Assembly (NCBI GenBank): GCA_023424235.1
Contig: JAFAEB010000407.1
Location: 1 to 14,794 of the forward strand
Reading direction: 5' to 3'
DNA from: Bacillota bacterium
Lineage (GTDB): Bacteria > Bacillota > Clostridia > Lachnospirales > Lachnospiraceae
DNA: 14,794 nucleotides
Below the pieces are notes generated by a model that made no database searches, had not been told where the DNA came from, and worked only from the letters and a program-made list of their open reading frames with translations. Both the position numbers and the translations under genes were made by a program. This document shows positions 6,870 through 14,076 of this stretch, piece by piece (the stretch's first letter is position 1; the number at the start of each line of letters is the position of its first letter).

Positions 6870-7992
6870 CTTTTGGCACCCCCAAATTATTTGTAATTGC
6901 ATCAGCTATTTGTTGTAATGGTAGCACTTCATTCACTAAACCGGATTCTTGTATAACTTTTGGCATACCGTATACAGTTGAAGTTTCCTCATCCTGAGCA
7001 ATAACATAAATATTTTTAGTTTCACTTAATTGCCTGATACCATTTGTTCCATCACCACCCATGCCAGTTAAAACAATGCATAGAATTTCTTCATAGTCTG
7101 AAGCTAATAAGGATTCATACATGATATCAGCACAAGGTTTTAGTCCATTTCTAGGTGGTTCTAGTGTTACAGAAAGCTTATTAACTCCTCTTTCTGTAAT
7201 AACTCTCATCTGCCTACCACCTTGAGCAATATAAGCAACTCCTTTTTTAAGAATTTCTCCATGCTCAGCTTCTTTAACAGTAATTTTGCTCATTTCATTT
7301 AACCTATGAGCTAATGAATAAGTGAATCCTTCTGGCATATGCTGCACTATTAGGACACTACAATCTAATTCTTTCGGTAGATAAGGTATTACTTGTTGTA
7401 GCGCTTTTGGACCACCAGTTGAACATGCTAATGCTATGACTTTTTTAGCAGATTGATTAGGTCTTTTCATTCTGTCATCTGATTTTTGTCTGCTTAAGCT
7501 TCGTAACTTTAATTCGATTGCTTCAAAACTAACTTGTTGTAATGGTTCCCTAGATTCCTTAGCTTCATTTTTAGTGGACACTTGATCTAGTTTTGTTGCA
7601 ACCGATAGACATTCGATTAACTTATTTTTAAATCCATCACTTTTAACCTCATAAAAACTCTCTGGTTTTGTTACAAAATCAAAAGCTCCTAATTCTAAAG
7701 CTCTTATTGTTTCCTTAGCACCTTCAATAGCAACTGTACTTACAATAACTACAGTGGCTTTGATTTTTCTTGATTCTAATTCTTCTAGAAACTCAATACC
7801 ATTCATTTTTGGCATATTAATATCTAAAATAATAGCATCAAATTCTTCCTTATCCTCAACTAATAATTTTAGTGCATCTAGACCATGTGTGGCAACTCTG
7901 GTAACATGAAATCTCGTATCTGTATTTATTATATCAGAGAGGACCCTTCTCATGAGTGCAGAGTCATCAACGATTAAAACTTTTTTCTGCAT
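6859..7992 (-). CDS. cheB: Chemoreceptor methylesterase/deamidase CheB
   Basis: The 377-aa protein is a full-length two-domain CheB. The receiver domain (about 1-125) has the acidic pair Asp9/Asp10, the phospho-acceptor Asp57 (IILDINMPKMNG), Ser85 and Lys109 (VTKP). A linker of about 60 residues leads to the methylesterase domain (about 184-377) with the catalytic Ser191 (ACSTGGPKAL), His218 (VQHMPEGFT) and Asp314 (LTGMGGDGTNG). Once phosphorylated by CheA it removes methyl groups from receptor glutamates, counteracting CheR (not in this window). The start ATG has a good ribosome site (GGAGG, 6 nt). The gene overlaps cheA at its end, which points to coupled translation. All key residues are present, so it is intact. 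Confidence 0.96.
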   Translation of the reverse strand: MQKKVLIVDDSALMRRVLSDIINTDTRFHVTRVATHGLDALKLLVEDKEEFDAIILDINMPKMNGIEFLEELESRKIKATVVIVSTVAIEGAKETIRALELGAFDFVTKPESFYEVKSDGFKNKLIECLSVATKLDQVSTKNEAKESREPLQQVSFEAIELKLRSLSRQKSDDRMKRPNQSAKKVIALACSTGGPKALQQVIPYLPKELDCSVLIVQHMPEGFTYSLAHRLNEMSKITVKEAEHGEILKKGVAYIAQGGRQMRVITERGVNKLSVTLEPPRNGLKPCADIMYESLLASDYEEILCIVLTGMGGDGTNGIRQLSETKNIYVIAQDEETSTVYGMPKVIQESGLVNEVLPLQQIADAITNNLGVPKDGC

Positions 7993-8012
7993 TTACTGCC
8001 TCCGTTATACTA

Positions 8013-8774
8013 TTAAAGCCCTTTTTCTTTTTTTCTCTGCTTTCTTTCTTCTTCAAAAATATACTTTATTATTATTTCTCTCTCTTCTTTTAATATATCT
8101 TTAAAGGATATTCTATGTTCATAATACCCAACCCTATTTATCATTTTTGTTGAATTTACTATAATCCCTTTGACATCTAATTTTTTAATTGAATTAGACA
8201 AGTTTAAATTCATCCTAATAATCACTTGGTCATTTTTATTTAATGGAGAGTTGGATACGAATCTGGCTCCACCACCACTTAAATCAATGACAGTTCCATC
8301 TATCTCATTAATCTTTATATTCTCAAGTTCGATCAGTAATAAAGCTCGCTCTTCATCTTTCATATTCGGATTTTTAATTCTATCTCTTATACTGATTTCT
8401 TTTTCAGATATTACGTTATATGTTATATCCAATAAGCAATCTAGACGGTAATATTCTCTTCTTTGAATTTTGTCTAACCCCGATGTAAATAAAACGGTAA
8501 GTACGTGTAATTTATCTGTTTTAAAACGATTTATTATAGTTGCATTACATGAGTATAAACCTTTGTTTGTATAAAATGTAAGTTTATATTTTTCATCAAC
8601 GGATAAAGGAATTATCTGACCTTTTTCTATTGGCATTGCGATATATGCTTTATCCTCTTCTAAAAAATCTAATAATTGACTTGTATATACACTTTCTCGA
8701 TTTCCCTCAAGATTATTTGCTTTAATCTTTTTTAGTTGAATTTTATCACCTAAACATACTAAATCTTTTACCAT
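8013..8774 (-). CDS. YcgR-like PilZ-domain c-di-GMP receptor, likely flagellar brake protein
   Basis: This 253-aa protein has a YcgR-type N-terminal beta domain (about 5-98) followed by a PilZ domain. Both c-di-GMP-binding motifs are complete: RxxxR at 106-110 (RREYYR, the second Arg of the pair to Arg110) and DxSxxG at 164-169 (DLSGGGARF). A charged helical insert (about 123-157) separates them. Proteins of this type (E. coli YcgR, B. subtilis YpfA/MotI) bind c-di-GMP and slow or stop the flagellar motor. The location between flhG and cheB supports a motility role. The start at 8774 is the only reasonable one, but its ribosome site (AAGGA) is unusually far, about 13 nt. The frame is the same as flhG, separated only by TAG and six codons. 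The C-terminus is very basic (RKQRKKEKG). Confidence 0.88.
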   Translation of the reverse strand: MVKDLVCLGDKIQLKKIKANNLEGNRESVYTSQLLDFLEEDKAYIAMPIEKGQIIPLSVDEKYKLTFYTNKGLYSCNATIINRFKTDKLHVLTVLFTSGLDKIQRREYYRLDCLLDITYNVISEKEISIRDRIKNPNMKDEERALLLIELENIKINEIDGTVIDLSGGGARFVSNSPLNKNDQVIIRMNLNLSNSIKKLDVKGIIVNSTKMINRVGYYEHRISFKDILKEEREIIIKYIFEEERKQRKKEKGL

Positions 8775-8792
8775 ATGTAAAAACCATTCCTT

Positions 8793-9674
8793 CTACTTTC
8801 TGAATTTTGAGCGATAAAGATAAGAAAAAAGTTGTGCAATCCCGGTATTCTTATGAAGTTCCATCTGGGTATCTTTACACAACATATTACTAATTTCAAT
8901 GATAGCTTTGGTGGATGGAGAGTGTGGATATACCATTGAATAAGGCTTTTGTTGCATAATCGCTTTTGATACTGTATTATCTTGTGGAACTGCACCTAAA
9001 AACTCAATATTAAAATCAAGAAACTTATCAACAACCAAATTTAGCTTATTGAAGAGCTGTTTTGCTTCTTCATAAGAACTAACACGGTTGGCTATCATTT
9101 TAATTATTGTATTATCTGAAGAAAACTCTGCTTTTTTATTTAATGTCTTAAGAAGAGCATAAGCATCCGTTATAGACGTTGGTTCTGGTGTGGTAACAAG
9201 TAGAACTTCCGAACTTGCTGTTACAAATTCAAGAACACTATCAGTGATTCCTGCACCTGTATCTATTATAATTACATCTGCTAATTCATCTAATACATAT
9301 AGTTTTTTAGTTAAATAAAGAATTTGCTCTTTTGTAACATTGGCTAATTCTTGAATCCCAGAACCTCCTGATATAAAACCGATTCCACAAGGACCTTCTG
9401 TTATAATATCTTCGATTCCTTTACCGTGAAATATTAGGTCTGCTAAGGTATATTTAGGCCTGATACCAAGCATTACTTCAACATTAGCAAGTCCAAAATC
9501 TGCATCTAAGATGATTACTTTCTTTCCCATCTTGCTAATTTGTATACCAAGATTAACAGATACACTCGATTTACCAACCCCACCTTTACCACTAGTTACT
9601 GTGATAACTCTAGCAACTTTTTGAACCTGGTTTTGCTTTTTTATTATATTTCTAAGTTGTTCTGCTTGATCCAT
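8793..9674 (-). CDS. flhG: Flagellar number regulator FlhG, MinD-like ATPase
   Basis: The 293-aa protein is a ParA/MinD-family ATPase. The N-terminal DQAEQLR (2-8) is the family's helix that activates the FlhF GTPase. The deviant Walker A is GKGGVGKSS (29-37), followed by LDADFGLANVEVMLG (56-70) and the Walker B/switch region IIIDTGAGI (135-143). The C-terminal stretch GIAQLFSYLYRSKFRK looks like an amphipathic membrane-targeting helix, as in MinD and FlhG. FlhG works with FlhF to limit the number and position of flagella. The start overlaps the flhF stop by one base (TAATG), with AGGAGG 9 nt upstream inside the last codons of flhF. Also known as YlxH. It ends in TAG, in frame with the next gene. 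Confidence 0.94.
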   Translation of the reverse strand: MDQAEQLRNIIKKQNQVQKVARVITVTSGKGGVGKSSVSVNLGIQISKMGKKVIILDADFGLANVEVMLGIRPKYTLADLIFHGKGIEDIITEGPCGIGFISGGSGIQELANVTKEQILYLTKKLYVLDELADVIIIDTGAGITDSVLEFVTASSEVLLVTTPEPTSITDAYALLKTLNKKAEFSSDNTIIKMIANRVSSYEEAKQLFNKLNLVVDKFLDFNIEFLGAVPQDNTVSKAIMQQKPYSMVYPHSPSTKAIIEISNMLCKDTQMELHKNTGIAQLFSYLYRSKFRK

Positions 9675-9690
9675 TATTCATTGCCTCCTA
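9672..9690 (-). promoter_or_regulatory. Ribosome site of flhG embedded in flhF coding sequence
   Basis: AGGAGG is read as part of the Leu-Gly-Gly codons near the flhF C-terminus, 9 nt before the overlapping TAATG stop/start. This ties FlhG synthesis to FlhF translation, consistent with the two acting as partners. Confidence 0.75.
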
Positions 9691-10870
9691 ACAACTTTTT
9701 GGCAGTTTCTTGAGCATCAATCTTATTGATATCATCAGGAACATTTTGACCGTAAGTTGTATATGATAGATCTGCACCAGTTAACATACGAATATTAAAT
9801 ATATTCCCTACACAACATGTTTCATCAAGCTTAGTAAATATTAATCTATAATCTGTTATTTCAGAGTAACGTTCTGTAATTGACACTAAATCTTTATATT
9901 TCGTTGTAGCACTTAGTACTAGATAGATTTCCCTATACTCTTCTTCAACAGCACTGATTAAACTATTGATATTATCCCTTTGTTCCATACTCTTGTGAGA
10001 ACGACCAGCAGTATCGATAAGTACCACATCATAGTCCTTAAATTCTTCTCTCGCTTCCTTTACATCTTCTTCATTGTATACTACTTTCATTGGTACACTT
10101 AAGATATTAGCATATGTTCTTAACTGTTCCACTGCAGCGATACGGTAAGTATCCGACGTTAATAAAGCAACTTTTGCCTTTTTATTCAGTTTTAGATTAG
10201 ACGCAATTTTTGCTATGGTTGTAGTTTTACCAACACCAGTAGGACCAATAAAATAGATGAATTTCACCTTATCTTCCACTAGTTCTATGGTTTTAGGTTG
10301 TCCTAACTTAAGTACAAGTTTTTGATAAACACTTGCTAGTAAATTGTCTAAGGTGGTATCCTTCTTAAACTTATTATCAATCTCACTTAATATTTGATTT
10401 ACGTATTTTTCATCTACTTCATTTCGAAGTAATTGATTATAAATTAATTGTATTAGTGACATATTTTTATCATCTTCCTCTGTTTTGTGGGTTGAAAATT
10501 CATCTTCACGTTTCTCAATAAGTTGCTTTTCTAAAAGATTTTGAAGGTTATTAAGTTTAAGCTCTATCGCAGAAGTAGGAATAGCTTCCTCATTATTCCT
10601 ATGTGTAGTGGGTTTTACAAGGTTTTCAATCTCAAAAGGAGTAGTTACTTCAATTTTAGGTTTTTGCACCAAATCTTTTTTAAAAGAAGAAATACCTTGA
10701 TTTTCATCCATTGCTGCCGTTACTTCTACTTTAGGTTTACGAAACAACTTATAAATACCTTTCGGTGCTATCGTTTTGATATTTAGAACAATAGCATCTT
10801 TACCCAATTCTTCTCTTGCTAACATCATTGCTTCTGTTTCAGTACTAGCTTGAAATTTCTTTATAATCAT
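9674..10870 (-). CDS. flhF: Flagellar biosynthesis GTPase FlhF (SRP-family)
   Basis: This 398-aa SRP GTPase has the FlhF layout: a B domain with a variable linker (about 1-125), an N domain of helices (about 137-195) and a G domain (about 200-398). The G motifs are G1 GPTGVGKTT (209-217), the SRP-specific TSDTYRIAAVEQL (238-250), G3 DTAGR (286-290) and G4 TKLDE (346-350), with the closing Gly-rich QNVPDDI near 375-381. FlhF sets where flagella are built at the membrane and is activated by FlhG, the next gene. The start overlaps the flhA stop (TAATG), with a weak GGTGA site. The motif after G4 reads LDETCCVGN where most family members have LDETTSYGN or similar, a mild departure. Otherwise it is intact. 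Confidence 0.95.
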   Translation of the reverse strand: MIIKKFQASTETEAMMLAREELGKDAIVLNIKTIAPKGIYKLFRKPKVEVTAAMDENQGISSFKKDLVQKPKIEVTTPFEIENLVKPTTHRNNEEAIPTSAIELKLNNLQNLLEKQLIEKREDEFSTHKTEEDDKNMSLIQLIYNQLLRNEVDEKYVNQILSEIDNKFKKDTTLDNLLASVYQKLVLKLGQPKTIELVEDKVKFIYFIGPTGVGKTTTIAKIASNLKLNKKAKVALLTSDTYRIAAVEQLRTYANILSVPMKVVYNEEDVKEAREEFKDYDVVLIDTAGRSHKSMEQRDNINSLISAVEEEYREIYLVLSATTKYKDLVSITERYSEITDYRLIFTKLDETCCVGNIFNIRMLTGADLSYTTYGQNVPDDINKIDAQETAKKLLGGNE

Positions 10871-12903
10871 TACACTGTCACCATCCCTACTGACTGTAAT
10901 TCAACATTTGAATCAATTTCATTATATGAAATAACGATTAAATCTTTAAAATAATCTCCTGTTAAGCGTTTAAAATACATTCTTACGATAGGAGATGTAA
11001 TTACTATAGGATTCTTACCTAGATTCTCTAGTTTCTGAACTTCTTCCTCTACAGACTGAATAATTAACTGTGTTTTTTCAGGGTCTAGTGCTATATATGC
11101 ACCTTGTTCAGTTTGTTTTACACTAGCCATAATATCTTGTTCGATTTTAGGATCAAGAGTTACTACACTAGTTGTTTCGGTTGCTGGAAAGTACTTATTA
11201 GAGATAGCACGTTTTAGACTTTGTCTAACATATTCTGTTAACACATCGGTATCTCTAGTTGTAGCAGCATAATCTGCCAATGTTTCAAAAATTGTTACTA
11301 AATCACGTATAGAGATACCTTCTTTTAATAAGTTCTGCAATACCTTTTGTATTTCACCAACACTTAAAAGCTTAGGAACCAACTCTGAAACTAATGTAGC
11401 ATTTGCTTCACTTATATTATTAATTAGTGATTGTACGTCCTGTCTTGTTAATAATTCATTAATATGTCTACGTATAATTTCTGTTAAATGTGTTGCTATA
11501 ATCGATGGTGGATCTACTACTGTATAGCCAACCGATTCCGCTCTTTCTCTTTGGCTTTCAGTTATCCAGATAGCTGGTAAGTGAAAGGACGGTTCAAAGG
11601 TAGGAATTCCAGTAATTTCCTCTTCCACATAGCCAGGATTCATGGCCATATAATGATCAAATAAAATTTCTCCTTCACTTACAGGAATCCCTTTAATTTT
11701 TATTACATATTGATTTGGGTTTAGCTGTATGTTATCTCTAAGTCGAATGATAGGAACCACACAACCAAGTTCTAATGCAACTTGTCTTCTTATTAATACC
11801 ACACGGTCTAATAAATCGCCACCTTGATTCACATCAGCTAGTGGAATAATACCATAACCAAACTCTAATTCAATTGGATCCACTTGTAACAAAGATACCA
11901 CATTTTCTGGTCTACGGATTTCTTCCCCAGTATCTTCTTCCATCGTAGTAGCTTCTTCAATTTTACTAATTTCAATTTTTCCAGCAATTACTCGTCCTGT
12001 CACAATAAACATCAAACCATATAAACCAAATATAACTACATCAAGTGGAGTGAATATACCTAGAAAAATCATACTAGCTCCTACAAGATATAAAACTTTT
12101 GGAATGCTAAAAAGTTGCTTTACTAATAAATCACCAACATCCGCATCTTTCGATACCTTAGTTACTAAGACACCTGTAGCTAAAGATATCAGTAGGGAAG
12201 GTATCTGACTAACTAAACCATCACCAATGGTAAGGATTGAATATTTATCAAAAGCCTCCATAGCTGTAAGACCTTGATTTAAAACACCAATTAATATACC
12301 ACCAGCAAAATTAACCACTGTTATAATTAAACCAACAACAGCGTCACCTTTTACGTATTTGGTAGCACCATCCATAGAACCAAAGAAACTAGCTTCTTCT
12401 TGAATTTTTTCTCTTCGCTCTTTTGCTTCTTTATCCGTTATTACTCCAGTATTAAGGTCAGCATCAATTGCCATCTGTTTACCAGGCATAGCATCTAATG
12501 TAAACCTTGCTGAAACCTCAGCTACACGTTCAGAACCTTTATTAATTACCATAAATTGAACTAGTATTAATATGATAAATACAATAATTCCAATAATCGG
12601 ATCTCCTGCACCAACAAACGAACCGAAGGTTTCTACTACATTACCAGGTTCACCCGTTGTAATAATTAATTTTGTTGATGATACATTTAGAGAAATTCTA
12701 AAAATTGTTGTAAATAATAATATACTTGGGAATGATGACATATTTAAAACTTCACGTGAAAATAAAGCATTATATAATACAACTAGTGATAGTGATATAT
12801 TTAAGGCTAATAATACATCCAGAATAATGGATGGCATTGGCACAATAAGAAATATAATTGCCGCTAATAAATATAACCCAACTGCTAAGTCTGTCTTCTT
12901 CAT
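10870..12903 (-). CDS. flhA: Flagellar export gate protein FlhA
   Basis: The 677-aa protein is full length for FlhA. About eight membrane helices lie in residues 1-310. The FHIPEP-family signature is present at about 121-150 (INKGSERVAEVSARFTLDAM followed by PGKQMAIDAD). The cytoplasmic C-terminal half (about 330-677) binds export substrates and chaperones and forms the nonameric ring. FlhA is the main proton-driven component of the flagellar type III export gate. The start ATG (12903) has AAAGGGG about 8 nt upstream and follows the flhB end by 30 nt. No stop, frameshift or missing signature is visible, so the gene looks functional although its partner FlhB is interrupted. Confidence 0.96.
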   Translation of the reverse strand: MKKTDLAVGLYLLAAIIFLIVPMPSIILDVLLALNISLSLVVLYNALFSREVLNMSSFPSILLFTTIFRISLNVSSTKLIITTGEPGNVVETFGSFVGAGDPIIGIIVFIILILVQFMVINKGSERVAEVSARFTLDAMPGKQMAIDADLNTGVITDKEAKERREKIQEEASFFGSMDGATKYVKGDAVVGLIITVVNFAGGILIGVLNQGLTAMEAFDKYSILTIGDGLVSQIPSLLISLATGVLVTKVSKDADVGDLLVKQLFSIPKVLYLVGASMIFLGIFTPLDVVIFGLYGLMFIVTGRVIAGKIEISKIEEATTMEEDTGEEIRRPENVVSLLQVDPIELEFGYGIIPLADVNQGGDLLDRVVLIRRQVALELGCVVPIIRLRDNIQLNPNQYVIKIKGIPVSEGEILFDHYMAMNPGYVEEEITGIPTFEPSFHLPAIWITESQRERAESVGYTVVDPPSIIATHLTEIIRRHINELLTRQDVQSLINNISEANATLVSELVPKLLSVGEIQKVLQNLLKEGISIRDLVTIFETLADYAATTRDTDVLTEYVRQSLKRAISNKYFPATETTSVVTLDPKIEQDIMASVKQTEQGAYIALDPEKTQLIIQSVEEEVQKLENLGKNPIVITSPIVRMYFKRLTGDYFKDLIVISYNEIDSNVELQSVGMVTV

Positions 12904-12933
12904 TCGTAGTACCCCTTTATCTATTCATAAACT

Positions 12934-13587
12934 TTACTTATTCTTTAAACCATATACATATGCAAGTACTTCAGCTGTCATTTGATATAACTCAGCTGGG
13001 ATTTCCTGCCCAATCTCTACATTATAATATAGCATTCTTGCAAGAGGTTTATTTTCTACAATTTCAATCTTGTGTTCTTTCGCTACTTCTCTTATTTTAA
13101 AAGCTACATAATCTGCACCCTTTGCTAGTAGTATAGGAGCTTCAGCTACTTCTTTATCATATTTTATTGCAGCTGCAAAATGTGTTGGATTGGTTATGAT
13201 TACATCTGCTTGTGGCAATTGTTGCATCATTCTTCTTTGAGATACTTCTCTCATTTTCGCTTTAATCTTACCCTTTATGTGAGGATCACCTTCAGATTGC
13301 TTATATTCATCTTTAATTTCTTGCTTTGTCATTTTCATATCATTTTTGAACTTAAACTTTTGATACATGTAATCAGCAAGTCCAAAAATTAAGAAAACAA
13401 GGCTTATATCTATTCCTAGATCAATAACTATATTACCGATTAATTGGATTGCCTGTTCTAGGGACAAATCATATAGTATAAATATAAAATCATAATTATC
13501 TTTTAAGGTATCGTAAGCTAAAAAAGCAATTGCACCTATCTTAAATAATTCTTTTATTAACTCGATCACTTTATCTTTTGAAAAGAT
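12934..13587 (-). pseudogene. flhB: FlhB, C-terminal remnant downstream of the premature stop (TM3-TM4 and FlhBC)
   Basis: This is in the same frame as the N-terminal part, directly after TAA 13590-13588. It resumes with IFSKDKVIELIKELF, which continues the family segment normally reading FKxIFS. It holds TM3 and TM4 and the conserved EIKDEYKQSEGDP linker. The cytoplasmic domain carries the autocleavage motif NPTH (127-130 counted from the codon at 13569), followed by the usual LARxLY and EIPAELY segments, and it ends normally. The first possible start, GTG at 13569, lies 18 nt after the stop and has no credible ribosome site, so independent translation looks poor. FlhB switches the export apparatus from rod/hook to filament substrates, and without this part that function would be lost. 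The coding quality is otherwise perfect, which argues the lesion is recent or suppressed. Confidence 0.85.
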
Positions 13588-13590
13588 TTA
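13588..13590 (-). other. In-frame TAA inside flhB
   Basis: On the minus strand the codons read GTC TTT AAG TAA ATC TTT TCA AAA GAT. The two flhB parts share one frame: 14076 to 13569 is 507 bases, a multiple of 3. A single codon is therefore changed and nothing is inserted or deleted. The position aligns with the basic or polar residue in the family segment FK(R/K/Q)IFS. One base change from AAA or CAA would produce TAA. Confidence 0.9.
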
Positions 13591-14076
13591 CTTAAAGACT
13601 GTTACTGGATTAAATTTATTAAATTTAGGCATAAGTGGCTTCTTACTTATAACCCATTTAACTTGAACTATATTGATACCAAAAGCAACTAAAAATGCAA
13701 TTATAAATAATGGTAACACGATTTTAATTATCTCTATAATACCATCTGAAAATAACATTTGAGTGGTTGGTATCGAAAACTCTTCAACAGAAATCTTATG
13801 TATCGTACCATAATATTTAGCAAATACATCAATAAAACTCTTACCAAGATATCCAATTAAAAACTTTAAACTTAAAAACAATGCTAACAAAGATACACCA
13901 GCAATTAAATCTGTGCTTTTTGCTACCTGACCATCTTCTCTTGCATCTTTTAATTTTTTGGATGTTGGTAATTCTGTCTTCTCACCACCAGGCCCTTCTT
14001 TCGCAAAGAATTGCAGGTTGTATTTTAATCTATATTTATTGTAATAAGTAATGTTACCCTTATGTTTTTTCATCAT
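13588..14076 (-). pseudogene. flhB: FlhB, N-terminal part ending at a premature stop (TM1-TM2)
   Basis: This 162-residue open part of FlhB begins with a 17-residue extension and then the family hallmark LQFFAKE and EKTELPTSKKLKDAREDGQV (32-51). It has TM1 (about 57-77) and TM2 (about 113-137), and stops in the cytoplasmic loop after FNPVTVFK. Normal FlhB has about 350-380 residues; the two parts plus the gap give about 379. FlhB is an export-gate subunit at the FliPQR-FlhA complex. The start ATGATG at 14076 overlaps the fliR stop and has AGAGG 7 nt upstream. The fragment lacks TM3, TM4 and the cleavable cytoplasmic domain, so it would not be expected to work alone. The gene is interrupted by one stop codon rather than degraded. 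Confidence 0.85.

Noticed and set aside
6870..6902. CheA starting at the ATG at 6902
   Set aside because: The extra 11 residues come from inside cheB. The ATG at 6869 has a better ribosome site and lies right at the start of the Hpt domain.
8768..8995. 75-aa minus-strand reading frame
   Set aside because: It lies within the flhG coding region in another frame, with odd Trp/His/Cys-rich composition and no ribosome site. It is a shadow of flhG.
101..9674. Full reassignment of TAG to an amino acid in this organism
   Set aside because: Seven of the eight natural TAG stops sit where the families normally end and are followed by the next ribosome site and another stop within 0-6 codons. No conserved protein sequence continues past them, so TAG is a real stop here. 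Only partial readthrough remains possible.
12572..13100. Overlapping plus-strand reading frames opposite flhA and flhB
   Set aside because: They are antisense to well-conserved genes and have no ribosome sites or recognisable protein features. The same holds for the other plus-strand frames, such as 1028-1210, 3426-3674, 4034-4252, 4843-5082, 5931-6146, 8170-8451, 10541-10786, 13180-13392 and 14062-14319.
13567..13569. Independent small gene starting with GTG at 13569
   Set aside because: No ribosome site is present, and the protein begins in mid-family FlhB sequence. It is the rest of flhB.
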